From Pollutimonas bauzanensis (GTDB lineage Bacteria; Pseudomonadota; Gammaproteobacteria; Burkholderiales; Burkholderiaceae_B): DNA of 64,000 nucleotides. Of this stretch, positions 46,681 to 56,155 are shown piece by piece. Position 1 is the first letter of the stretch; the number at the start of each line of letters is the position of its first letter. The notes beneath the pieces were generated by a model. That model searched no databases. It was not told the origin of the DNA and was given only the letters and a program-made list of their open reading frames with translations. The stretch is from assembly GCF_900129885.1 (NCBI RefSeq), contig NZ_FQXE01000008.1, positions 83,141-147,140 on the forward strand, given 5' to 3'. The translations under genes and the position numbers were made by a program.

Positions 46681-46698
46681 ATAACGAGCTTGCGTTAT
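46681..46698. promoter_or_regulatory. Inverted repeat upstream of iclR-type gene
   Basis: A perfect inverted repeat ATAACG-AGCTTG-CGTTAT in the 204-bp gap between the divergent IclR and MarR genes. It could be an autoregulatory site for the IclR protein, but it differs from the repeat at 40081-40097. Confidence 0.4.
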
Positions 46699-46730
46699 GG
46701 CGAGCCTGCGCCACCCACACGCCGCGCCGC

Positions 46731-46760
46731 TTGACAATGTGCATATGCACACAATATACT
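46731..46760 (+). promoter_or_regulatory. marR promoter with 14-bp operator
   Basis: TTGACA at 46731-46736 and TATACT at 46755-46760 are separated by 18 bp. The spacer contains the perfect palindrome TGTGCATATGCACA (46738-46751). The start codon of marR follows at 46767, so the leader is very short. A protein bound here would block the polymerase. The same palindrome recurs at 47244-47257. Confidence 0.85.
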
Positions 46761-46766
46761 TTCCTG

Positions 46767-47189
46767 ATGACTATTCCCATCGCCCAAGTCTGCAACTGCT
46801 TCGCCGCCCGCCAGGCGGCGCGATTCATTACGCAGCTTTACGAACGCCATTTGAGCAAAGCCGGCATCACAGGGTCGCAATACACGATACTCGCCGTCAT
46901 CCAGTCGCGTCCCGGCATCGCCATGGCGGAACTGGCCCACGAACTCGTAATGGACCGCACCAGCCTGGTGCGCGCCCTGAAGCCGCTGCTGAGTAACGGC
47001 TACGTTACAGCTGCGCCCGGCCCGAACGCCGGGCGCAAGATGGCCTTGTCGCTATCTTCCAGCGGGCTGGAAAAATTCCGGGAAGCTGGCCCGCACTGGC
47101 AAGCGGCCCAGCGGGAATGGGAGCTCATGGTCGGCAGCGAGCGCGCCAAGGCGCTGCGGGAAGAGCTGATAGCCGTCACGCGCATGTGA
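46767..47189 (+). CDS. MarR-family transcriptional repressor
   Basis: A 140-aa MarR regulator from ATG 46767 (MTIPIAQVCN). The winged helix is visible: GITGSQYTILAVIQSRPGI then MAELAHELVMDRTSLVRALK and the wing with GRKMALSLSSSG. The open frame extends far upstream but across the iclR gene. It very likely represses itself and the efflux genes through the shared palindrome; pump substrates or aromatic acids would release it. Confidence 0.92.
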   Translation: MTIPIAQVCNCFAARQAARFITQLYERHLSKAGITGSQYTILAVIQSRPGIAMAELAHELVMDRTSLVRALKPLLSNGYVTAAPGPNAGRKMALSLSSSGLEKFREAGPHWQAAQREWELMVGSERAKALREELIAVTRM

Positions 47190-47210
47190 ATAAACCCCAA
47201 GCTGCGATCC

Positions 47211-47232
47211 GAAGCCCGGCGGGGCATTTTTT
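47211..47232 (+). terminator. Possible intrinsic terminator after marR
   Basis: A short stem GCCC-GGCG-GGGC (47214-47225) followed by A and six T. The stem is only 4 bp, so termination may be partial. It separates marR from the second operator. Confidence 0.45.
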
Positions 47233-47243
47233 CAGCGCATGAA

Positions 47244-47257
47244 TGTGCATATGCACA
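47244..47257. promoter_or_regulatory. Second copy of the MarR operator palindrome
   Basis: TGTGCATATGCACA, identical to 46738-46751, lies 24 bp before the start of the efflux adaptor gene. Two exact copies of a 14-bp palindrome flanking a MarR gene are strong evidence for a regulon of marR and the pump. Confidence 0.85.
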
Positions 47258-47280
47258 ATTGACTCAGGAAAAGGAAACCC

Positions 47281-48387
47281 ATGTTGAGCACCACAAGCCG
47301 GATCGGTCTGTTCGGCGCGATCACCGTATCGGCAACCGTCGGTTTGGCCGGCTGCCAAAAGCCCGCGGCCGCTCCGGAAACATTGGCGAGGGTGGCGTAT
47401 TTCTCCGCCGCGCCCGCGGCCGGGGACGGAGCCAGCTACACCGGCGTGGTCCGCGCCCGGACGGAAAGCAGCCTGGGTTTTCGCGTGCCGGGCAAAATCC
47501 TCGAGCGCCTGGTCGATCCCGGCGACACGGTAAAAGCCGGCCAGGCCCTGATGAAGCTCGACGCAACGGATTACGGCCTGGCGCTCGCCGCTTCCAGGGC
47601 ATCGATACAAGCGGCGCTCGCACGCCATATACAGGCCTCGGCCGATGAAGCGCGCCTGCGCAAACTGCTGGCGTCCGGGGCCGTATCGGCACAGGCATAC
47701 GAACAGGCCAGGGCCGCCGCGGACACCGCCTCGGCGCAACTCGACGCGGAGCGCGCGCAGGCGCGGCAGATCCAGCACCAGGCTGACTACGCCGTGCTGC
47801 GCGCGGACAAGGACGGCGTCATCATGGAAGTGCCTGTCGAACCCGGCCAAGTGGTAAGCGCCGGCCAGACGGTGGCCAAAGTGGCCCGCCAGGGCGCCAG
47901 GGAAGCACAGGTCAGCATACCCGAACAGGCGCTGGCCCTGACCCGGCGCCCGGCGACGGCGACCCTGTACGCCCAGCCGGCGGTATCGTTCGGCGCGGCG
48001 CTGCGCGAGCTGTCGGCGGTGGCCGACCCCCTGACCCGCAGCTATCAGGCCCGCTATACATTGGCCGGCGCCGGCGAACAGGCGCCGCTGGGCGCCACCG
48101 TGACGATACATCTGGCCGGAAATTCCGCCGCCGGCTCCATGGCCATCAGTGCGCCGGTCAGCGCGCTGATCGACAAAGGCCAGGGTCCCAGCGTCTGGGT
48201 GATCGATGACAAGAGTTCGACGGTGCAACTGCGCCCCGTCAAGCTTGCAAAGCTGGGCGAAGAAACCGTCGGCATTTCATCCGGCATCGCGGTAGGCGAA
48301 CGCGTGGTGGCCTTTGGCTCCCATCTGCTCGAGGCGGGCCAGAAGGTCGAACTGCTGTCGTCCATCAATGTGGACGGCGGATCATGA
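47281..48387 (+). CDS. RND efflux periplasmic adaptor (membrane fusion lipoprotein)
   Basis: A 368-aa HlyD/MFP adaptor. The lipobox LAGC places the lipidated cysteine at C25. The lipoyl/barrel-sandwich halves are seen as VPGKILERLVDPGDTVKAGQ (start) and DGVIMEVPVEPGQVVSAGQT, each joined by a long helical hairpin. It links the inner-membrane pump to the outer-membrane channel. AAAAGGAAA precedes the ATG. Overlaps the pump gene by 4 bp. Confidence 0.92.
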   Translation: MLSTTSRIGLFGAITVSATVGLAGCQKPAAAPETLARVAYFSAAPAAGDGASYTGVVRARTESSLGFRVPGKILERLVDPGDTVKAGQALMKLDATDYGLALAASRASIQAALARHIQASADEARLRKLLASGAVSAQAYEQARAAADTASAQLDAERAQARQIQHQADYAVLRADKDGVIMEVPVEPGQVVSAGQTVAKVARQGAREAQVSIPEQALALTRRPATATLYAQPAVSFGAALRELSAVADPLTRSYQARYTLAGAGEQAPLGATVTIHLAGNSAAGSMAISAPVSALIDKGQGPSVWVIDDKSSTVQLRPVKLAKLGEETVGISSGIAVGERVVAFGSHLLEAGQKVELLSSINVDGGS

Positions 48388-51300
48388 GCGGCTTGAATCT
48401 GTCCGCATTCGGCGTGCGCGAGCGCGCCATCACCTTATTCCTGATCCTTGCCATTGCCGTGGCCGGCGCGTTCGCATTCATTAAGCTGGGTCGCGCCGAA
48501 GACCCCAGCTTCACGGTGAAGATCATGACGATCTCGGCGATCTGGCCGGGAGCGACCGCCGGGGAAATGCAGCAGCAGGTGGGCGACCGCCTGGAAAAGC
48601 GCCTGCAGGAGCTCGATTATTACGATCGGGTGGAAACCGCCGCGCGGCCCGGGCTCATCACCATGAAGCTCTATCTCAAAGACTCGACTCCGCCGGATGC
48701 GGTCCCGGAACAGTTCTACCAGGTGCGAAAAAAACTGGGCGACGAAGTCATCAGCCTGCCGCGCGGCGTCATCGGGCCGGTAATCAATGACGAATATTCG
48801 GATGTCTATTTTTCGCTGTTTTCCCTGGAGGCGAAAAACCTTTCCCACCGGCGACTGGTGGCGCAGGCGGAAGTGTTGCGCCAGCGCCTGCTGCGGGTGG
48901 GCGGCGTGCAGAAGGTCAATATCCTGGGAGAGCAGCAACAGAAGATCTATGTCGAGATCTCGCACCAGCGGCTGGCCACGCTGGGCATCAAGGCGCAAGC
49001 CCTTTTCGACGCCCTGAACCAACAAAATAATCTTGCCGCCGCGGGCTTTGTCGAGACCGCCGGCCCGCGCGTATACCTGCGCCTCGACGGCGCCATCGAC
49101 AGCGTCGAGACGGTAAAGGCCATCCCGCTCGTGGCCGGCGGACGGATACTGAAGATAGGCGACATCGCCGACGTGCGGCGCGGCTACGAAGACCCGCAAA
49201 CTTTCGCCATACGCACGCAGGGCGAACCGGCGCTGATGCTGGCGGTGGTGATGAAGAAGGGCTTCAATGGCTTGAAGCTGGGCAAATCGCTGGAGCAGGA
49301 AGCGGCGGCCATCGAAAAGACGCTGCCTCTGGGAATAACCTTCTTCAAGGTGTCGGACCAGGCGCGGGCGATAAGCGCCGCGGTCGATGAGTTCATGATC
49401 AAATTCTTCATGGCCCTGGCCGTCGTCATCGTGGTCAGCCTGGCGACGCTGGGTTTCCGGGTCGGCATTGTCGTGGCGGCCGCGGTTCCGCTTACGCTGG
49501 CGGCGGTATTTCTCATCATGCTGGCCACCGGCCGGGATTTCGACCGCATCACATTGGGCGCCTTGATTCTTTCGCTGGGCCTTCTGGTCGACGACGCCAT
49601 CATCGCCATTGAAATGATGGTGGTGAAAATGGAAGAAGGCATGGACCGCGTCGCCGCCGCCACATTCGCATGGGGCGCGACCGCGGCGCCAATGGCCTCG
49701 GGCACCCTGGTGACCATCATCGGCTTTCTTCCGGTTGGCTTCGCCCGCTCCACCGCGGGCGAATACGCCGGAAATATATTCTGGGTGGTGGCCTTTTCCC
49801 TGGTCGCATCATGGGTGGTGGCGGTGCTGTTCATTCCCTATCTGGGCGTAAAACTGCTGCCGGCCATCAAGCCCAAAGCGGGCGGGCATGCGGGCATCTA
49901 CGAGACCAGGAACTACCGGCGCCTGCGCTCGCTGGTGCGCTACTGCGTCGATCACAAATGGCTGACCGCCGGTATCACGGTCGGCCTGTTCGGTCTTTCG
50001 GTGGCAGGGGTGGGGTCGGTCCAGAAGCAGTTCTTCCCGAATTCGGAGCGGCCCGAACTGACGATAGAAGTCAATCTTCCGCCGGGCAGCGCGTTCGGCG
50101 CGACGGACGCCGCGATACGCAAGATCGAAGCGGCGTTGCAGGCCGAACCGCAAGCCGGAATCATCAGCAGCTATATCGGCCAGGGCGCGCCGCGCTTCTT
50201 TCTTTCAGTGAATCCCGAATTGCCGAACCCGGCTTTCGGCCAGATCATCGTGCTGACGGAAGATTCCGCGGCGCGCGACCTTCTGAAAGCCAGGATACGC
50301 AATATGATCGCGGCGGGAAAATTCGCCGAGGCGCGCGTGCGGGTCAGCCAGTTCCTCTTTGGCCCGCCGGTGCCCTTCCCGGTCCTGTTCCGCGTGGTCG
50401 GGCCGGACCTGGACAATCTGCGCGCCGTCGCAAAGCAAGTGCGCGCCATCGTTGAACAGAATCCCGACATGCGCGGCGTCCACCTCGATTGGGGCGATCG
50501 CGCGCCCACGCTGCGGCTGGTGCTGGACCAGGAACGCCTGCGCCTGCTGGGCCTGACGCCCCGGGAATCGGCCATGCAGCTGCAGGCGCTGCTCAATGGC
50601 TCGCCATCGACCCAGGTCCGGGAAGGCCTGCGCTCCGTCGAAGTGGTGGTCCGCAGCCCCCTGAAAGAACGCCGCGGCCTCAAGGATATCGGCGACATGA
50701 CATTGACGACGCAAGACGGCCGCGCGGTGCCGCTGTCCCAGGTGGCGAAGTTCGAAACCCGCATGGAAGACGCGGTACTCAAGCGCTATAACCGCGAGAC
50801 CTATATCGCCGTGCAGGGCGACATTCGCGACGGCGCGCAGCCGCCCGACGTGACCAGGGCGATTCTGCCCGCGCTCGCCGCCTTGAAGGCCCAGCTGCCC
50901 GAGGGCTACCGTATCGACACCGGCGGTTCCGTCGAGGAAAGCGCCAAGGCTGACGCGGCTTTGGGCGCCCTGTTTCCGCTGATGATCATTCTCATGCTGA
51001 CAGTGATCATGATCCAGGTGCGGTCGTTCGCGACCATGTGGATGGTGTTTGCAACGGCTCCGCTGGGGCTGGTCGGCGCGGTCCCCGCGCTGCTGCTGTT
51101 CCATCAGCCCTTCGGCTTCAATGCGATCCTGGGCTTGATCGGGCTGGCGGGCATCCTGATGCGCAACACGCTGATCCTCGTCGACCAGATCCGCCACGAC
51201 CTGCATGCCGGCCTGTCCCCTTACGACGCGGTCATCGAGTCGACCGTCCGGCGCGCCCGGCCGGTGATCCTGACCGCAGCGGCGGCGATGCTCGCGTTCA

Positions 51301-51491
51301 TTCCACTGACCCATTCCGCCTTCTGGGGCCCCCTGGCCTATGTGCTGATAGGCGGCGTCGGCGTCGGCACCGCCCTGACGCTTTTGTTCCTGCCGGCCCT
51401 GTATTCGCTTTGGTTCCGAGTGCGCCGCGGCGATCCGGCGCGATCCGGGCAGGCAAGCGGCACTCAACCCGCCACGGAATATCCTCAATGA
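48384..51491 (+). CDS. RND efflux transporter (inner-membrane pump)
   Basis: A 1035-aa AcrB-type RND pump. The proton-relay aspartates are D403 and D404 in GLLVDDAII of TM4. The N-terminal helix, two large periplasmic loops and twelve helices fit the family length. Sequence around LGRAEDPSFTVKIM is of the HAE1-like multidrug group. ATGA overlaps join it to the adaptor and to the outer-membrane gene. Confidence 0.93.
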   Translation: MSGLNLSAFGVRERAITLFLILAIAVAGAFAFIKLGRAEDPSFTVKIMTISAIWPGATAGEMQQQVGDRLEKRLQELDYYDRVETAARPGLITMKLYLKDSTPPDAVPEQFYQVRKKLGDEVISLPRGVIGPVINDEYSDVYFSLFSLEAKNLSHRRLVAQAEVLRQRLLRVGGVQKVNILGEQQQKIYVEISHQRLATLGIKAQALFDALNQQNNLAAAGFVETAGPRVYLRLDGAIDSVETVKAIPLVAGGRILKIGDIADVRRGYEDPQTFAIRTQGEPALMLAVVMKKGFNGLKLGKSLEQEAAAIEKTLPLGITFFKVSDQARAISAAVDEFMIKFFMALAVVIVVSLATLGFRVGIVVAAAVPLTLAAVFLIMLATGRDFDRITLGALILSLGLLVDDAIIAIEMMVVKMEEGMDRVAAATFAWGATAAPMASGTLVTIIGFLPVGFARSTAGEYAGNIFWVVAFSLVASWVVAVLFIPYLGVKLLPAIKPKAGGHAGIYETRNYRRLRSLVRYCVDHKWLTAGITVGLFGLSVAGVGSVQKQFFPNSERPELTIEVNLPPGSAFGATDAAIRKIEAALQAEPQAGIISSYIGQGAPRFFLSVNPELPNPAFGQIIVLTEDSAARDLLKARIRNMIAAGKFAEARVRVSQFLFGPPVPFPVLFRVVGPDLDNLRAVAKQVRAIVEQNPDMRGVHLDWGDRAPTLRLVLDQERLRLLGLTPRESAMQLQALLNGSPSTQVREGLRSVEVVVRSPLKERRGLKDIGDMTLTTQDGRAVPLSQVAKFETRMEDAVLKRYNRETYIAVQGDIRDGAQPPDVTRAILPALAALKAQLPEGYRIDTGGSVEESAKADAALGALFPLMIILMLTVIMIQVRSFATMWMVFATAPLGLVGAVPALLLFHQPFGFNAILGLIGLAGILMRNTLILVDQIRHDLHAGLSPYDAVIESTVRRARPVILTAAAAMLAFIPLTHSAFWGPLAYVLIGGVGVGTALTLLFLPALYSLWFRVRRGDPARSGQASGTQPATEYPQ

Positions 51492-52912
51492 AATCGCAGA
51501 ACACGCAAGGAGCGGCGTTGCTGATCGCCGCGGCATTGATCCTGCCGGGGTGCTCGCTGGCGCCGGCCCATGAGCGCCCCCCGCTGCCCGTGCCCGATGC
51601 GTGGCCCGCCGGGCTTGCGGCCAGCGGCGTGCCGTCGCCCGCGGCGTCCGCGGATGAAATCGCCTGGGAGGATTTTTTTCAGGACGACCGGCTTAAACAG
51701 CTGATCCGCCTTGCCCTGGACAACAACCGCGACCTGAGGGTCGCCGCGCTCAACATCGACAGAGCGAGGGCGCTTTACCGCGTGCAAGCGGCGGATCGGC
51801 TTCCTGGCGTGAGTGCTGCCGTCGACGGCAGCCGCCAGCGCATTCCCGGCGACCTGGCGCCCGGCGGCAGCCCCGTGATATCACGCAGCGATGCCGTTGG
51901 CGTCGGCGTCACATCTTTTGAACTGGATTTTTTTGGCAGGGTGCGCAATCTGAACGCGGCGGCGCTGGAACGCTATCTGGCGACGGAGGAAGCGCGCCGC
52001 AGCGCGCATATCGCATTGATCGCCGAAGTGGCAAGGACATACGAAGCGCTGATCGCCGACAAGCAGCTGCTTGCGCTGAGCCGCCGGACCATCGAAAGCC
52101 GCGGCGACTCTTACTTGCGGCAGCGCGATCTGCGCCGTCAGGGGGCGAGTTCGGAATATGATCTGCGCCAATCCGAGTCATTGCTGGAAGCCGCGCGCGC
52201 GACCCTGGCGCAGCAATCCCGGCAGAAATCGCTGGATGAAAACGCGTTGGCTCTATTGGTGGGCGCAAACCTGGACCAAGCGCTCCTGCCCGGCGACGAC
52301 GCTCGCGGCGGGCGAAATGCGCTGGCCGACATTCCCGTCGGCCTGCCTTCCGACCTGCTCGCGGCCCGGCCCGACATACGGCAGCGCGAAGCATTGCTTC
52401 GCGCCGAGAACGCAAACATCGGCGCCGCGCGCGCCGCCTTCTTCCCGCGCATAGCGCTCACGGGCAGCCTGGGTACGGCCAGCAGCGAACTATCCGGCCT
52501 TTTCGACCCGGGATCCGGCGCCTGGAGCTTCATGCCCCGGCTCGTGCTGCCGATTTTCGACGGGGGCCGCAACCGCGCCGGTCTCGGCGTCGCCAAGGCC
52601 GATCGCGGGATCGCCATTGCCCAGTATGAGAAGGCCATCCAGGAAGCATTCCGCGAGGTCGCCGACGCGCTGGCGGGCCGCGCCACGTTGAGCGCGCAGC
52701 GGGATGCTGTCCGGGCCCAAGAGGCAGCCGAACAGGTGCGTTTCGATCTATCCAGGCAGCGCTATGAAGCCGGCTACTCCAGCTATCTGGAATTCCTGGA
52801 TGCGCAGCGCGAACTGTTCGCGGTCCAGCAGCAGGCGATTGCCGTCGGCCTTGCGGAATTGCAGAACCGGATCGGGCTTTACAAGGCGCTGGGCGGCGGC
52901 TGGAAAAAGTAG
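51488..52912 (+). CDS. Outer-membrane efflux lipoprotein (NodT/OprM type)
   Basis: A 474-aa TolC-family channel from the ATG at 51488 (MKSQNTQGAA). Lipobox LPGC with C22. DNNRDLRVAALNIDRARALYRVQ and VGLPSDLLAARPDIRQREALL, cut here to SDLLAARPDIRQREALL, are NodT-family signatures. It completes the tripartite pump encoded with the two preceding genes. The longer open frame upstream overlaps the pump gene and is not real. Confidence 0.92.
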   Translation: MKSQNTQGAALLIAAALILPGCSLAPAHERPPLPVPDAWPAGLAASGVPSPAASADEIAWEDFFQDDRLKQLIRLALDNNRDLRVAALNIDRARALYRVQAADRLPGVSAAVDGSRQRIPGDLAPGGSPVISRSDAVGVGVTSFELDFFGRVRNLNAAALERYLATEEARRSAHIALIAEVARTYEALIADKQLLALSRRTIESRGDSYLRQRDLRRQGASSEYDLRQSESLLEAARATLAQQSRQKSLDENALALLVGANLDQALLPGDDARGGRNALADIPVGLPSDLLAARPDIRQREALLRAENANIGAARAAFFPRIALTGSLGTASSELSGLFDPGSGAWSFMPRLVLPIFDGGRNRAGLGVAKADRGIAIAQYEKAIQEAFREVADALAGRATLSAQRDAVRAQEAAEQVRFDLSRQRYEAGYSSYLEFLDAQRELFAVQQQAIAVGLAELQNRIGLYKALGGGWKK

Positions 52913-53003
52913 CCGGCGGGCCGGCGGATATGCCCCGTCGGTGGCATGCCCGCTTGCGCCGGCGCGCGCCAGGCGCGGCGCTGGGCCGGCCCGGCTCCGC
53001 GCC

Positions 53004-54026
53004 TTATCGCCCGGCCGGCTGCGCCTGCTGATTGGCCGCCATGCGTACGCATAGATCGAAGGCTTGCTGCAGCCCCTCGATATTGGCGATGCCCTTGCCC
53101 GCGATATCGAACGCGCTGCCGCTGGCCGAAGTCACCACCGGCACCGGCAGGCCGCCATGCAGCGTGACACCCTGGTCGAAACCGATGAGCTTCATGGCGA
53201 TCTGGCCCTGGTCGTGGAACATCGACACGACGGCATCGAAGTCGCCGCGGCGGGCCGCGATGAAGACCGTGTCGGGCGAATAAGGGCCGCGCGCGTCCAG
53301 GCCCAGCGCTTGCGCCTGCTTGACCGCGGGCGCGATGACCTCGATTTCTTCCATCCCGATCGAACCACCGTCGCCGGCATGGGGATTGAGCCCCGATACG
53401 GCGATGCGCGGCTTGGCCACGCCCGCCTGGCGCAGCGCGGCGTCGACGATTTTCACGGCCTCGCAGATGCCTTCGCGGGTGATCAGGTCGGCCACCTCGC
53501 GTATCGGCACATGCGAAGTGACGCGCGACGTCCACAAGTCGCCGGTGATGTTGAATTCGGAGACGAAGCCCGGCACCTGCAGGCTTTGCTGTATGTGGCG
53601 CAGCTCGTCTTCCTCGGTCAGGCCGCCCAGCCGCAGGGAATGCTTGTTCAAGGGCGCGAAGACTATGCCTTCGCATTCGCCTCGCTTGACGGCGTCCAGC
53701 GCCGCCTCCAGCGCCAGGAAAGAAGCCCGGCCCGCATCGACGGTGCACTCGCCGCGCGCCGGCAGCTTGCCCCGCAGCCAGTCGTGTTCCAGCACCGTCA
53801 CCCGGCCGGGCTCATAGCGCACGCTCTCCAGGTCTTTGACGACCAGCGTGTCGATCTCCATGCCGGCAACGGCTTGCGCATCCGCCAGCATTGCCGGATC
53901 GGTAATCAGCAGCAGGTCGGCCGCATCCCGGTTGTGCTGGCGCGCCAGCAGCTTGACGGCCATTTCCGGGCCGACGCCGGCGGGGTCGCCCAACAGGACG
54001 GCAAGGCGGGGGCGTTTGATACTCAT
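53004..54026 (-). CDS. PdxA-family 4-phosphate / diol dehydrogenase
   Basis: A 340-aa protein of the PdxA family from ATG 54026 (MSIKRPRLAVLLGDPAGVGPE), with AAGGA ahead. SGLNPHAGDGG and SMFHDQGQIAMK carry metal-binding histidines; GFDQGVTLHGGLPVPVVTSASG is also typical. Besides vitamin B6 synthesis the family includes D-threonate/D-erythronate 4-phosphate dehydrogenases and TphB, the diol dehydrogenase of terephthalate breakdown. Pairing with a Bug receptor 10 bp upstream points to catabolism rather than PdxA proper. The matching kinase (DUF1537) or dioxygenase is not in the window. Confidence 0.88.
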   Translation of the reverse strand: MSIKRPRLAVLLGDPAGVGPEMAVKLLARQHNRDAADLLLITDPAMLADAQAVAGMEIDTLVVKDLESVRYEPGRVTVLEHDWLRGKLPARGECTVDAGRASFLALEAALDAVKRGECEGIVFAPLNKHSLRLGGLTEEDELRHIQQSLQVPGFVSEFNITGDLWTSRVTSHVPIREVADLITREGICEAVKIVDAALRQAGVAKPRIAVSGLNPHAGDGGSIGMEEIEVIAPAVKQAQALGLDARGPYSPDTVFIAARRGDFDAVVSMFHDQGQIAMKLIGFDQGVTLHGGLPVPVVTSASGSAFDIAGKGIANIEGLQQAFDLCVRMAANQQAQPAGR

Positions 54027-54036
54027 GGTTTTTCCT

Positions 54037-55020
54037 TTACTCTTTCTTGATGCCGGAATCGACAAGCAATTGACCGTAGCGGTCGTATTCTTTCTGGTTC
54101 ATCGCGGCAAACTGTTCGACGCTCATGAGTTCGATCTCACCCCCCAGCGCTTTGATGCGGGCCTGCACCTCCGGGGTTTCAAGACTCTTGGTCAGTTCGT
54201 CATGCAGCCTGGCGATGATGGCGGGCGGTGTGCCGCCGGTCGCGAAAAGGCCGTACCAGGTATTGACGTCCGCGCCGGTTATTCCCTGTTCCGCCAGCGT
54301 GGGAACATCGGGCAGGGCGGCCGAACGCTTGGGCGAAGTGACCGCCAGGGCGCGCAATTTGCCGCCGACGATTTGCGACATGGCCGACGACGTGGAGTCG
54401 AACATCATGTCGACCTGGCCTGAAATGACGTCCATGTGCGCCTGCGAGCTGCCTTTGTAGGGAATATGGATGGATTTTGCGCCCGTGGCCAGATTGAAGG
54501 CCTCGGCGCCGACATGCTGCGTACTGCCGACGCCGGAGGAGGCGAACTTCAATTCCCCCGGCTTGGCTTTCATGGCGGCCAGGACATCCTGCACGCTTTT
54601 ATAGGGGGAGCTGCTGGACACCACCAGCACATTGGGCATGATCGCCACCAACCCTACCGGCTGCAGGTTCTTGAGGGGATCATAGGACAGCTTGATCAGG
54701 TGCGGCGCAATCGCCTGGCCGGTATTGGTGGCGACCAGCAGAGTCAGGCCATTGGGTTCGTCGCGCGCGGTCAGGCCCGCGGCGATCGTGTTCGAGGCGC
54801 CCGGGCGGTTTTCCACCACGACGGCCTGCTTCAGGCCCGCGGAGAATTTTTCGGCCAGGACGCGCGCCAGAATATCCGTGCCGCCGCCCGGGGAGGCGCC
54901 GACCAGGATGCGCATGGGCTTGCTGGGGAATTCTTGCGCGGCGCCGATGGACGGGCCGGCCAGCGCGGCCAGAGCCAGCGCACAGGGCAGGACAGCGTGC
55001 AGCAGGGAACGGTATGTCAT
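54037..55020 (-). CDS. Bug-family tripartite tricarboxylate receptor
   Basis: A 327-aa TctC-type receptor with a signal peptide ending GAAQEFPSKP. GASPGGGTDILARVLAEKFS, ENRPGASNTIAAG and the ligand-pocket IPYKGSSQAHMDVISGQVD region are typical. It is cotranscribed with the PdxA-family gene and divergent from the LysR gene. AAGGAGACCC lies just ahead of the ATG. No TctAB genes nearby. Confidence 0.92.
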   Translation of the reverse strand: MTYRSLLHAVLPCALALAALAGPSIGAAQEFPSKPMRILVGASPGGGTDILARVLAEKFSAGLKQAVVVENRPGASNTIAAGLTARDEPNGLTLLVATNTGQAIAPHLIKLSYDPLKNLQPVGLVAIMPNVLVVSSSSPYKSVQDVLAAMKAKPGELKFASSGVGSTQHVGAEAFNLATGAKSIHIPYKGSSQAHMDVISGQVDMMFDSTSSAMSQIVGGKLRALAVTSPKRSAALPDVPTLAEQGITGADVNTWYGLFATGGTPPAIIARLHDELTKSLETPEVQARIKALGGEIELMSVEQFAAMNQKEYDRYGQLLVDSGIKKE

Positions 55021-55144
55021 GAAGGGTCTCCTTTTCTATTGATCCTCCTGTGTATCCGGGGGCTGGGGAAAGCTTAAAGGAATCAGACATTCCATTCCAA
55101 TAGAATTTCACGAACTATCCATATACATTTATATATAATGCGGT
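55021..55144. promoter_or_regulatory. Divergent promoter region of Bug and LysR genes
   Basis: 124 bp between divergent starts, AT-rich near the LysR gene (a run of AT alternation at 55118-55138). As usual for LysR regulators the binding site should be here. No single T-N11-A box stands out. Confidence 0.45.
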
Positions 55145-56089
55145 ATGTCCGACGCCTCTCCTCCGCCCTCCCTGCTGCTGCGCCTGCGCACCCGCCAACT
55201 GGCGCTGCTCAGCATGCTCGATGCCGAACGCAATCTGGGCCGCGCGGCGGCCGCCTTGAACATCAGCCAGCCCGCCGCCAGCAAGCTGCTGCAACAGGCG
55301 GAAGACACCTTCGGCGTGCCGCTGTTCGAACGCCAGGCGCGCGGCATGGCGCCCACACCCTACGGGGAAGTCCTGGTCCGCTATGCAAGGCGCATGTTGA
55401 TCGATTTCGGCTTCATGCACGAGGAAATGGTGGCCCTGCACTCCGGCCTGCAAGGGACGCTGCGGATAGGCAGCGTGCCGGGCGCCATACCCCAGCTGCT
55501 GGCGCCCATGCTGGGCGAATACAAGCGCCGCCATCCGCGCGTGGCGGTTTCGGTCACTGTGGATACCAGCAACGTCATGATCCGCCAACTCGCGCGCGGC
55601 GAGGTCGATCTGGTGCTGGGCCGCCTGACCCAGGGACAGGGGCACAGCGAAGGCGATTATGTCAGCGCCCCGCTGCTGGAGGAGGCGCTGGTCGTGGTGA
55701 CGCGCGCCTCGCACCCGCTCGCCGCGCGGGCCAGCGTTTCCTTTGGCGACCTGATGGCCATGGAGTGGATACTTCAGCCGCCCGGCGCGCCCCAGCGCAT
55801 CCGTTTCGAAGCCGCGCTGCAGGAAGCCGGCGTGACCACGCAGCTGAACATCACCGAAACGGCTTCGACCATCGTCACCACCGCGCTGCTGGAAATTTCA
55901 GACATGGTGGCCGTGATGCCCGCTTCCCTGGCCGACCACTACGGGCGCCTGGGCGTCCTGCGGGTACTGCCGGTGGATTTGTCCATACGCTTGCAGCCCA
56001 TACATCTCATCACCCGCCAGAATCAAGGCCTTTCCCCTGCCGCCGCGCATTTCGTGACGCAGATGCGCAGCCATGCGGGCTGCGCATAG
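55145..56089 (+). CDS. LysR-family transcriptional regulator
   Basis: A 314-aa LysR regulator. The N-terminal helix-turn-helix is clear (RQLALLSMLDAERNLGRAAA, NISQPAASKLLQQAE, GVPLFERQARGMAPTPYG). The C-terminal effector domain resembles GbpR/galactose-binding-type LysR proteins. It is divergent from the Bug-PdxA pair, which it probably activates in response to their substrate. Confidence 0.92.
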   Translation: MSDASPPPSLLLRLRTRQLALLSMLDAERNLGRAAAALNISQPAASKLLQQAEDTFGVPLFERQARGMAPTPYGEVLVRYARRMLIDFGFMHEEMVALHSGLQGTLRIGSVPGAIPQLLAPMLGEYKRRHPRVAVSVTVDTSNVMIRQLARGEVDLVLGRLTQGQGHSEGDYVSAPLLEEALVVVTRASHPLAARASVSFGDLMAMEWILQPPGAPQRIRFEAALQEAGVTTQLNITETASTIVTTALLEISDMVAVMPASLADHYGRLGVLRVLPVDLSIRLQPIHLITRQNQGLSPAAAHFVTQMRSHAGCA

Positions 56090-56155
56090 TGAATGGCCAA
56101 ACCTCGTTGGGGATTATGATCACTGTCATGCTCTCCTTGAACTTCAGGCCTATCC

